From Gracilimonas sp040877545 (GTDB taxonomy: Bacteria > Bacteroidota > Rhodothermia > Balneolales > Balneolaceae), in contig JBBDNN010000072.1 of the NCBI GenBank assembly GCA_040877545.1, positions 1-16,247 of the forward strand: DNA of 16,247 bases, in the 5' to 3' direction. The notes beneath the pieces were generated by a model. It worked only from the letters and a program-made list of their open reading frames with translations. It was not told where the DNA came from and did not search any database. Shown one piece after another: positions 6,344 to 13,859 of the stretch; position 1 is the first letter of the stretch, and every line of letters begins with the position of its first letter. The translations under genes were made by a program, and so were the position numbers.

Positions 6344-7117
6344 TTAAAAAAGTTTCAATTTCCTGGAAAGTTCGAAGTAATCATTGAAAGCTTTTTGCTG
6401 TGTTTTATTTAGTTGAAAACGAGGATGGCCATACAAATTCCCCTTTATTGTTTTATGCCAAATGTATGAAAGCGTACTGGCGGGAGAATTTCGGATTCTC
6501 CGCTGAAAATGTTGGCGCTCCCAAGTATTGTTGCCGTGATATGCTCGCAGGAAAAGATGGTTATACCCATTTGGAAGTTTTTTGTATCTCAGCTTCATCC
6601 ATTCCTTTAGGTAAACCGTGTCTTCGGCTCTTTTCGTCTCTGGATAGCGAATTTCACTATTCTTCCGGTGCATGATACTGCCGGGAATTCCATCTGGCAA
6701 ATAACCAATATATGGGTGATGGAGAAACTCCGGAGTATCAAGGTGCATGAGTGCAGCCGAGAGGCAGCAGGCTTCATAACCACTGGAAAGAACCTCTGCC
6801 TGAACCTTTATTCGCCCCGGGTGATACCAGTCGTCGTCATCCCATTGGATAAGATATTCTCCGGTTGCCTCATCCAGACTTCTATTGCGAAGTTTCCCTA
6901 ACACAAAATCAGGTTCTTTTTCTAACTTCACATAGTTTATTTGGTGTAAAGGAACATCATTTAACACAGTAGAATAGTCTTCATTGCCATCATCTACTAT
7001 AACTAACTCTTTATTTTCATATGTTTGATTCAGAAAGCATTGAACAGCTCTGGCGGCTAGCTTTTTTCTGTTTGCAGTAACCATCAGGCAACTTACTTTG
7101 GGCTGATTATCCCCCAT
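6344..7117 (-). CDS. Family 2 glycosyltransferase (GT-A)
   Basis: A classic GT2 domain: PKVSCLMVTANRKKLAARAV, then NQTYENKELVIVDDG (VDDG at 41-44), a typical LGKLRNRSLDEATGEYL segment, and QWDDDDW (DXD metal/NDP-sugar site at 92-97). A later ETKRAEDTVYLKEW segment supplies the usual acidic base region. I chose the ATG at 7117 because the GT2 strand begins seven residues later. An in-frame ATG at 7186 would add 23 residues with no resemblance to the family. It is the first gene of the minus-strand operon. No signal peptide or membrane segment is seen, so it is cytoplasmic, with unknown sugar specificity. Confidence 0.85.
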   Translation of the reverse strand: MGDNQPKVSCLMVTANRKKLAARAVQCFLNQTYENKELVIVDDGNEDYSTVLNDVPLHQINYVKLEKEPDFVLGKLRNRSLDEATGEYLIQWDDDDWYHPGRIKVQAEVLSSGYEACCLSAALMHLDTPEFLHHPYIGYLPDGIPGSIMHRKNSEIRYPETKRAEDTVYLKEWMKLRYKKLPNGYNHLFLRAYHGNNTWERQHFQRRIRNSPASTLSYIWHKTIKGNLYGHPRFQLNKTQQKAFNDYFELSRKLKLF

Positions 7118-7253
7118 AGAAATATTATAACTTATATACCGTTTAAATTTTGCAGAATATACGAATAAATCAGGGCTTGCTTTCATTCAATAGCGTAAAA
7201 ACATTTCAATATTTCCACAAACAATGCGAGCCTAAATCAGGAATATTTTAAAT
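7118..7253. other. Divergent promoter region
   Basis: A short AT-rich region between the minus-strand glycosyltransferase operon and the plus-strand DUF3047 gene. Both transcripts must start here or nearby. I see no clear operator, riboswitch or convincing promoter hexamers. Confidence 0.35.
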
Positions 7254-7991
7254 ATGAATATTAGATTCAGTACTACATTTCTCTTCTTAGCTTTTTCATT
7301 TATCAACTTTTCATTATCAGCCCAGGATAGTTTAGTCACCTTCGAAGACGGCTCTGTACTTCTTGAAGATTTTGAAGCTGACGGACTGGAAATACTTCCC
7401 AGCAGATGGTACGATAGAGATGCTAACTATAGGCTTCTTGAGTATAACAAGACGGTAAAAGACACCTATAAATACCGCGTGCTAAAAGAGGATGGTAATA
7501 AATTTCTCAGGTATGAAGGCCAAAAAGCCATGCATATTAATTTGCCACTTGCAAACAGGGATAATCTCAATATCCATGAAACACCGGTACTTTCCTGGAG
7601 CTGGAGGGTATTTGATATTCCGGAAGGGGCTAATGAAGATTTTGGTAAAAATGATGTAGCAGCAAGTATTTATGTAGTTTTTAATTTTGGGAGGGTTCTA
7701 TTTAAAAAGGTTCCTAAATCAATACGATATACCTGGAGCAGTACATTACCGGTGGGTACAGAATTATCTAAATTTTACGGAAATCAAAAGATAGTAGTGG
7801 TAGCTTCGGGGGAAGATTGGCTTGGTGAGTGGATAACTTTTGAGCGAAATATTGTAGAAGATTATGAAAGGTTATATGGTGATGAAGCACCTGTAACTCC
7901 TCTAGCTATTCTTATATTAAGTGATGGAGATGAAACCCATAATAATATTCTTGCAGATTACGACGATATCTTTCTTTTACCTTTAAAATAG
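7254..7991 (+). CDS. Exported DUF3047 protein
   Basis: 245 residues with a signal peptide (hydrophobic TTFLFLAFSFINFSLS, cut after SA at about 23). The mature part matches the DUF3047 pattern: EDFEADGLEILPSRW, an L-R-Y-E-G-Q strand, TPVLSWSWRVFDIPEG (113-119 core), NDVAASIYVVFNF (133-145), RYTWSSTLPVG (158-168), WITFERNIVEDYERLYG, and ILSDGDETHNN with ADYDDIFLLP at the end. It is predicted to be a periplasmic, beta-rich protein; the biochemical role of the family is not known to me. It lies 53 bases upstream of the RND/MMPL exporter on the same strand, so the two are probably cotranscribed and may work together. The Asp/Asn-rich strand ends could bind a metal or ligand, but that is speculative. 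Confidence 0.8.
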   Translation: MNIRFSTTFLFLAFSFINFSLSAQDSLVTFEDGSVLLEDFEADGLEILPSRWYDRDANYRLLEYNKTVKDTYKYRVLKEDGNKFLRYEGQKAMHINLPLANRDNLNIHETPVLSWSWRVFDIPEGANEDFGKNDVAASIYVVFNFGRVLFKKVPKSIRYTWSSTLPVGTELSKFYGNQKIVVVASGEDWLGEWITFERNIVEDYERLYGDEAPVTPLAILILSDGDETHNNILADYDDIFLLPLK

Positions 7992-8044
7992 TAGTCAACT
8001 TTTTAATAAATTAGGCTCATAAAAAATAGGGCATATATTCATTC

Positions 8045-10540
8045 ATGAAGCAAATACTTAGGGTATTAAGGCCGATTCTCAATTTTAACTGTTCTCATCC
8101 TTTTTGGGTGGTTTCAATCTGTCTCGTTTTAGCTGTTTTTGGCGGGTATTTTGCCCTTCAGCTCAAAATTGATACCGACATTGCCAATCTATTGCCGGAG
8201 GATAATCCTAATGTTCTTGCCCTTGAAGAGCTGAATAATACTGTTGGCGGTGAAACTGAAATGCAGGTTGTTATTCAATCTCCCAGTTTTGAAGCAAACC
8301 GGGAATTTGCTGAAGACCTTATAGAAAGAACCCTGGAACTGTATTACCCGCGATATAACAGCAGGTATTTTAAAAGTGCAGAGTTTAAAAAAGAGACCGG
8401 GTTTGTTAAGAACAACGCCCTCTACCTGGCTCGTGATGAAGAATTAGGTGATATAAAAGAATGGCTGCAGGATGAAATTCAAACCGCCAAAGAGGAAGCA
8501 AACCCATTCTTCTTTGATCTTGAGGATGATGAAGAGGAAGATGAAAGGCCACAGGAGTTTGAAGAGAATTACAACATCCTGGTCCCTTCAGAATATCCTG
8601 TAAATGAAGACAGCACTATAATGGTGGTTAAATTCTTCCCCACAGGTTCTAAAAGTGATTTTCAATATTTAGAGGATATGTTTGATGAGTATGAGACATT
8701 ACTCGCCGACATGGATCCAGCTTCATATCACCCCGAAATGAAGGTAGATTTTGGGGGCAGGTTAAAACGACATCTGGAAGAATTTTCTTCTATAATGAAG
8801 GATGTGGTTGGGAGCTTTGCCACTGGAATAGGCAGTGTCATTATTCTGGTGATATTATATTTCTTCATAAAAAAATATATTCATTATAGAAACGGGACGA
8901 ATGGGAATGGGAAATATTCCATTTGGAGCCATGTCTTACGAATGCCTGTTCCTGTACTAATTATTGGTATCCCGCTACTCATAAGCTTACTCTGGACCTT
9001 CGGCATCACCTATTTCTACCTTGGGATGTTGAATACTATGACCTCCGTACTTTTCGTGATTTTATTTGGGCTGGGTATCGATTATGGTATTCACTTCTAT
9101 GCCAGGTATATTGAACTGCGTTCTAACGGGCTTGAGGTGCATGAGGCCGTTCTGGAGACAAATGAAAAAACAGGAGAAGCCATTGTAGTTTCTGCTTTCA
9201 CCACAGCTACTGCTTTGTTCATATTGATGTTTGCTGATTTTAGAGGCTTCTCCGAGTTTGGCTTTATTTCCGGTGTTGGAATTCTATTAGCTTTAGCAGC
9301 TATGCTCTATATTTTACCGGCCTTATTAGTCATTTTCGAACGCTTTAACTGGATTCTGCTGAGCAATCATGTGGAAGAAACCAATAAGGTGGGTGTGCAC
9401 CGCTATCCATTTGCACGTACTATTGTAACTATTGGTTTGATTGCCTCGGTAGTTGTAATCGGCTTTAGCTGGAGCAATCTTAGTTTCCAATATAATTTTG
9501 GTGAGCTTGAACCTAAATTCCCGGAATACACAAAATTCAGAGCTTTATCCGGACAAGTAGAAGAAGCTGGCAGGCGAAATCCAGCCTATATAGTTGCTGA
9601 GACGAATGAGCAGGTGGAGGAAATTGTTGAAATCCTGGAGCATAAAATGCGTACCGACACTACTTCGCCAACCATTGCAAGTGTAGAATCTCTTCAGGAA
9701 CGCTTCCCATCAAATGAGCAAAAAGTAAATGAAAAGCTTGAAAAAATAGCCCAGATACGGGAGCTGTTACGCGATCCTTTTCTGGTGAACCGCGATGATG
9801 AGGAACTTGAAAAATTACGCCTTGCTGCCCAAACCACAGAACCGGTGCAACTGGAACAAATACCTGATTACCTGAAATCCCGCTTTATCACAAAAGATGG
9901 GGAAGTAGGCCGTTTTGTAATTATATATCCATCGGTGGGTCTATCAGATGGGAGAAACTCTATTGAGTTTAAAAATGATGTAAGCGTAGTTCAGCTTCAG
10001 GACGAAACAAAGTTTTATGCTTCCAGCACTTCTATCGTCGCGGCTTCCATGCTTGATTTGATGCAGACAGAAAGTCCTTACATGGTTGGTGCTACATTTA
10101 TTTTTATCTATTTCTTCATGCTTTTTTCATTCCGCTCATTCCGGTGGTCCATCATTTCTATGCTGCCTTTAGTAGTTGGCCTGCTCTGGCTGTTTGGTAT
10201 CATGATGTTATTTGGCCTTCAGTTTAACTTTTATAACCTGGTAGTACTTCCAGCTATATTGGGAATTGGTGAGGATAGTGGTGTGCATCTAGCCCATCGG
10301 TATCGCGAAGAAGGCAAGAACAGCATGTGGCGGGTTCTTTCGAGCACGGGGCAGCATATTACCATGGGTTCGCTAACAACTATGTTAGGCTTTTCAGGAT
10401 TGCTTTTTACCAATCATCCGGGATTGCAGTCGCTCGGTGTGATGGCTGTAATTGGAATAGGGATGACACTACTTGCCTCACTTACTTTTCTGCCTGCCCT
10501 CATCCAATGGCTTGAGGATAGGAACTGGATTCGCTTCTGA
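8045..10540 (+). CDS. RND/MMPL superfamily exporter (HpnN-like)
   Basis: 831 residues with the two-fold RND layout. TM1 lies at about 19-38, the first periplasmic domain at about 40-250, a TM bundle at about 258-433, TM7 at about 458-476, the second periplasmic domain at about 480-672, and the final TM bundle at about 680-825. The sterol-sensing-like signature occurs in both halves: GLGIDYGIHF (342-351) and GIGEDSGVHLAHRY (740-753). These are the proton-relay positions of the COG1033/MMPL branch, not of AcrB-type pumps. Length and signatures fit the HpnN/MMPL lipid exporters, proton-driven inner-membrane transporters of lipids or hydrophobic molecules. A strongly acidic loop (DLEDDEEEDERP, 158-169) lies in the first periplasmic domain. 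It probably forms an operon with the DUF3047 gene, and a functional set with the MlaC- and TolC-type genes upstream. The cargo is unknown; no hopanoid cyclase gene is in the window. Confidence 0.87.
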   Translation: MKQILRVLRPILNFNCSHPFWVVSICLVLAVFGGYFALQLKIDTDIANLLPEDNPNVLALEELNNTVGGETEMQVVIQSPSFEANREFAEDLIERTLELYYPRYNSRYFKSAEFKKETGFVKNNALYLARDEELGDIKEWLQDEIQTAKEEANPFFFDLEDDEEEDERPQEFEENYNILVPSEYPVNEDSTIMVVKFFPTGSKSDFQYLEDMFDEYETLLADMDPASYHPEMKVDFGGRLKRHLEEFSSIMKDVVGSFATGIGSVIILVILYFFIKKYIHYRNGTNGNGKYSIWSHVLRMPVPVLIIGIPLLISLLWTFGITYFYLGMLNTMTSVLFVILFGLGIDYGIHFYARYIELRSNGLEVHEAVLETNEKTGEAIVVSAFTTATALFILMFADFRGFSEFGFISGVGILLALAAMLYILPALLVIFERFNWILLSNHVEETNKVGVHRYPFARTIVTIGLIASVVVIGFSWSNLSFQYNFGELEPKFPEYTKFRALSGQVEEAGRRNPAYIVAETNEQVEEIVEILEHKMRTDTTSPTIASVESLQERFPSNEQKVNEKLEKIAQIRELLRDPFLVNRDDEELEKLRLAAQTTEPVQLEQIPDYLKSRFITKDGEVGRFVIIYPSVGLSDGRNSIEFKNDVSVVQLQDETKFYASSTSIVAASMLDLMQTESPYMVGATFIFIYFFMLFSFRSFRWSIISMLPLVVGLLWLFGIMMLFGLQFNFYNLVVLPAILGIGEDSGVHLAHRYREEGKNSMWRVLSSTGQHITMGSLTTMLGFSGLLFTNHPGLQSLGVMAVIGIGMTLLASLTFLPALIQWLEDRNWIRF

Positions 10541-10696
10541 GATAAATTGCAGATTGTGGGATTAAAGGTAGAAATTAGATCCTCACTTTTATTTTTTAAA
10601 AAGTCAATCCTGCGGAGGCGGGAATCTGTGATATCTACCCTTGCTCATCATTAATTTCGAGCAATTTCAAAGCATAATAATTAGTGCACAAATTTT
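10541..10696. other. Convergent intergenic region with a GC-rich hairpin
   Basis: The region lies between the stop codons of the RND exporter and trkH. It contains one compact hairpin, TCCTGC / GCGGGA (10608-10613 with 10618-10623, one T-G wobble) with loop GGAG, which is much more GC-rich than its surroundings. No U-run follows directly on either strand, so it is not a typical intrinsic terminator. It could be a dispersed repeat element or transcript-end structure. Confidence 0.45.
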
Positions 10697-12208
10697 CTAC
10701 TGCTTCCAGAAAGCCGGAGAAAATATAATTAGTACGGTAAAGATTTCAAGGCGGCCCACCATCATTAGTATGATTAGCACCCATTTGCCGAGAAAGGGCA
10801 GGTGAGCATAATTATTGGTTGGACCAAATTCACCCCAGGCAGGACCAATATTTCCTATTGATGCAATACTTGCTCCAATCGACGATAATATATCATAGCC
10901 AAACGTACTGATGATAAAAGCTCCCACTGCAAACATGAACATGTACAGGATAAAGAAGCTAAGTACGGTTCGCTGAATATCCTGGCTGATTGCCCGGTCT
11001 CCAATGCGAACAGGAAGAATTGCTTTGGGATGAATAATCTGCTTGATCTCCCGCCCGGTATTTCGGATCAGGATCATCCAGCGCATCATTTTAATTCCGC
11101 CTCCGGTGGAACCTGCACAACCACCGGTAAAGAAAAGCAGCAGCAGGAAAAAGCTTCCGAAAGCATGCCATAGCTCATAATCATCTGTTCCAAAACCAGT
11201 AGTAGTTACAATAGAAACTACCTGGAAAGCTCCGTAACGCAAAGAGTCTGTAAAGGTATAACTATTGAAATACCAAAGTGACATTGAAACGCCGACTACA
11301 GCTATCAGAATTATAAGGGTGTAAAACCTGGTTTCGCGATTGCTAAAAAATGACCCTGTTTCTCCTCTTAAAAGCCGGTAATGCATGGCAAAACTAATTC
11401 CTGCCAAATACATAAATGCGATAGTTATCCACTCTATATACACGGAGTTAAAAGCTTCAATGCTTGCATTTTTCGTAGAAAATCCTCCCGTAGCCAGGGT
11501 CGAGAAAGCATGATTAATAGCATCAAACCAATCCATGGATGGATGCAGCCAAAGCAGGAAAAATTGTGCGGCTGTAAAAGCTATATAGACAATCCAAAGT
11601 AGTTTGGCTGTTTGCTGAACCCGTGGAGTTAATTTATCTGATGTTTGCGTAGATGATTCTGCCTGAAATAGCTGCATCCCACCAATTCCCAGCAGAGGTA
11701 ATATGGCAATGGAAAGTACAATAAATCCCATCCCCCCAAGCCAGTGAGCAAGTGATCTCCAGAATAAAAAGCTTTTCGGAATTTCTTCAATTTGCGGATT
11801 CTCAAACCCGCTGCTCGTGGTACCGCCAAGAATAGTAGATCCTGTTGTGGTGAGCCCACTCATTGTCTCAAAAACAGCATCGGTAAAGCTGGGTAAAATT
11901 CCCGAAATAATAAAAGGAAGGGCACCTACGAGTGATAAAGTAAACCAGGTTAAACTTACAATCAAAAAACCTTCGCGTATTCGGAGCTCTTGCTTTGGCT
12001 TGAAATAATACCAAAGAGTACCACCAGTAATAAATGCGATTCCGGCTGAGCTAAGAAATGCGTGCCAGGTACCCTCAGCGTAGATGAGGCCGATTCCGGC
12101 AGGGAGGAGAAGGGCAAAGCCCATAAAAAAGATAAAGGCCCCTAACACGCCAAGTACTACTAAGAAATCAATATTGGGGCGGTTGAAATCGGAGTTATTA
12201 AGTGCCAT
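10697..12208 (-). CDS. trkH: TrkH potassium uptake channel subunit
   Basis: 503 residues, the full TrkH/KtrB-superfamily length. Four membrane-pore-membrane repeats carry the expected selectivity-filter segments: TTTGS (120-124), ATGGFST (239-245), TTTGFGT (335-341) and IGNIGPAW (451-458). The conserved TGGCAGSTGGG-IK loop (361-373) lies in the intramembrane gate region and GRLEIFT (486-492) near the C-terminus. It forms the inner-membrane K+ channel gated by TrkA. The ATG at 12208 follows the trkA stop by only three bases, so the two are one operon and probably coupled. No substitution of a filter glycine is seen. Confidence 0.95.
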   Translation of the reverse strand: MALNNSDFNRPNIDFLVVLGVLGAFIFFMGFALLLPAGIGLIYAEGTWHAFLSSAGIAFITGGTLWYYFKPKQELRIREGFLIVSLTWFTLSLVGALPFIISGILPSFTDAVFETMSGLTTTGSTILGGTTSSGFENPQIEEIPKSFLFWRSLAHWLGGMGFIVLSIAILPLLGIGGMQLFQAESSTQTSDKLTPRVQQTAKLLWIVYIAFTAAQFFLLWLHPSMDWFDAINHAFSTLATGGFSTKNASIEAFNSVYIEWITIAFMYLAGISFAMHYRLLRGETGSFFSNRETRFYTLIILIAVVGVSMSLWYFNSYTFTDSLRYGAFQVVSIVTTTGFGTDDYELWHAFGSFFLLLLFFTGGCAGSTGGGIKMMRWMILIRNTGREIKQIIHPKAILPVRIGDRAISQDIQRTVLSFFILYMFMFAVGAFIISTFGYDILSSIGASIASIGNIGPAWGEFGPTNNYAHLPFLGKWVLIILMMVGRLEIFTVLIIFSPAFWKQ

Positions 12209-12211
12209 TTC

Positions 12212-13564
12212 TTATTGAAAAAGTTTGGTGATTTTATCAATAGCATCCGGTAAGCAAAAAATAATTACCCGGTCGTTTGACTTCACCTGCGTTTTTCCGG
12301 TAGCTATCTCCACAGAACCATTGGATAAAACCCCGCCTATTACACAACCATCGGGAATGGTGAGATTCTGAATGGGTTTCTTGGTTATTTTTGAATTTAC
12401 AGTAGCATGCAATTCTATTACTTCTGCATTAATTCCCCGAAGTTCCGTTACAGAAATTACTTTTCCACGGCGTACATAACGGTGGATCTCATTAGAAGCA
12501 GCCGCTTTTTTATTGATGACCGCATCCAGGCCAATAGTTTGGGCAAGGGGAATAAAATCCGGTTTCGAAACAAGGGCCAATGTTTTCTTCACTTCAAGAT
12601 GCTTAGCCATCAGGCATGAAATAATATTAGACTCCTCATCATCTGTCACGGCTATAAATGCATCCATATCGGTGATTCCTTCAGTAACAAGAAGATCAGG
12701 GTCGGTTGGATTTCCATGAAGGATCATTGCAGACCTATAAGTAACAGCCAATTCTTCGGCCGTATCAAAATCCGGTTCAATAAGTTTAATAGACCAGTCT
12801 TTGGTTTTATCAGCACTTAAAAGCTTTGTTATCATTGCGCCCAAAGCTGTGCCGCCGGCAATCATTACGCGGTTTAAATTTGCTTCTTTTTTCCCGGTGG
12901 TTGCAATAATCTGTGGGATATCTTCGGTTTTTGCCAGCACGAAAACCTGATCAAATGACTGCATTTTTACAGAGCCATTAGGTATTAGAGTGCGCCCGCG
13001 CCGCACTATGGCAACTACACGAAACATGATATCGGAATACATGGCCGCATATTCCATCAGGGCTTTTCCATTAAGAGGCGAATTTTTCTCAAGCCGAATA
13101 CCCACAAGCTGCATTTTATCTTCAGCAAGATTTACCACGTCACTTGCCGATGATCTTCGAAGTAGTTGAAAGATTTCCTGGGCTGCACTTAATTCCGGAT
13201 GAATCATTACATCAATACCAAGATCGGAGGGAGAAAGGGGAGAGTTTTTATCGGTGAATTCATCACTTCGAACCCGGGCAATAACCATTTTCGCACCAAG
13301 TCTTTTGCCGATCATTCCCGCAATCATATTTACTTCATCAATACTGGTAACAGATATTAAAATGTCGGCATTACTAACACCGGCTTTATCGAGATCTTTT
13401 ACTGAGGTCGCATTGCCTTCTACTATAAGAGCATCTAATGATTCGGCAACTCGTGAAAGGGGAGCTTTTTCACGATCAAGTACAGTTACATCGTGTTTTT
13501 CTTTGGATAATGTGCTGGCAAGATCATATCCAATTTCGCCGGCACCAATGATGACAATCTTCAA
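12212..13564 (-). CDS. trkA: TrkA cytosolic K+ uptake regulator (two RCK domains)
   Basis: 450 residues, the typical duplicated RCK layout: RCK_N (1 to about 125), RCK_C (about 140-220), RCK_N (about 230-365), RCK_C (about 370-450). The first Rossmann motif is GAGEIG (7-12) with D30 at the end of strand 2, so NAD(H) binding is expected. The second is GGTALG (237-242), a relaxed form of the glycine motif. TrkA forms a ring under TrkH and gates it by nucleotide binding. The start is a TTG at 13564, chosen because the Rossmann strand MKIVIIGAGEIG begins there. trkH follows after three bases. The gene is upstream in the operon and its promoter must lie in 13565-13800. Confidence 0.95.
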   Translation of the reverse strand: MKIVIIGAGEIGYDLASTLSKEKHDVTVLDREKAPLSRVAESLDALIVEGNATSVKDLDKAGVSNADILISVTSIDEVNMIAGMIGKRLGAKMVIARVRSDEFTDKNSPLSPSDLGIDVMIHPELSAAQEIFQLLRRSSASDVVNLAEDKMQLVGIRLEKNSPLNGKALMEYAAMYSDIMFRVVAIVRRGRTLIPNGSVKMQSFDQVFVLAKTEDIPQIIATTGKKEANLNRVMIAGGTALGAMITKLLSADKTKDWSIKLIEPDFDTAEELAVTYRSAMILHGNPTDPDLLVTEGITDMDAFIAVTDDEESNIISCLMAKHLEVKKTLALVSKPDFIPLAQTIGLDAVINKKAAASNEIHRYVRRGKVISVTELRGINAEVIELHATVNSKITKKPIQNLTIPDGCVIGGVLSNGSVEIATGKTQVKSNDRVIIFCLPDAIDKITKLFQ

Positions 13565-13801
13565 TTGAAGCAGTAATTTTTTTATAAAGAATAAATTAAG
13601 CTACCATGATTTAGCCTGAAATGAAAGACATTTTCTTGTTGATAAGAAGCTTAAAGAAAGGCACAGAGAAGAATTAAGAAGCCTGAATTTGGTTAAAAAC
13701 TTTCACTTTTTTTGCCAGTAAATAATCTGGCTCAGAAAAAAAAATTACCATAAAGAAATACAATTGAGGTAGTTTATCAGGCATTAAAGAAAGTGGTAAA
13801 C
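13565..13801. other. trkA upstream region
   Basis: AT-rich non-coding sequence between the GH5 terminator and trkA. It must hold the trkAH promoter. I see A/T runs but no convincing promoter motif, riboswitch or small RNA. In particular I could not assemble a convincing c-di-AMP or Mg2+-type riboswitch fold. Confidence 0.35.
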
Positions 13802-13831
13802 AAAAAAAAGCTGCCCCATTTCTGGGACAGC
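13802..13831 (-). terminator. Rho-independent terminator of the GH5 gene
   Basis: Read on the minus strand, GCTGTCCC pairs with GGGGCAGC (one mismatch in the middle) around a short AGAAAT-containing loop, followed directly by eight Ts. It lies 29 bases after the GH5 stop codon and would separate its transcript from trkAH downstream. Confidence 0.85.
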
Positions 13832-13859
13832 CTCACTACTTAAAAAACAAATATATTAT

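Noticed and set aside
8045..10540. AcrB-type multidrug efflux pump paired with the TolC-type protein
   Set aside because: The protein is about 200 residues shorter than AcrB-type pumps, has the G-x-G-x-D/E-x-G-x-H signatures of the MMPL/HpnN branch, and no HlyD-type adaptor gene is present.
13565..13801. Riboswitch controlling trkAH
   Set aside because: I could not find paired conserved segments of a known K+-related (c-di-AMP) riboswitch in this AT-rich stretch.
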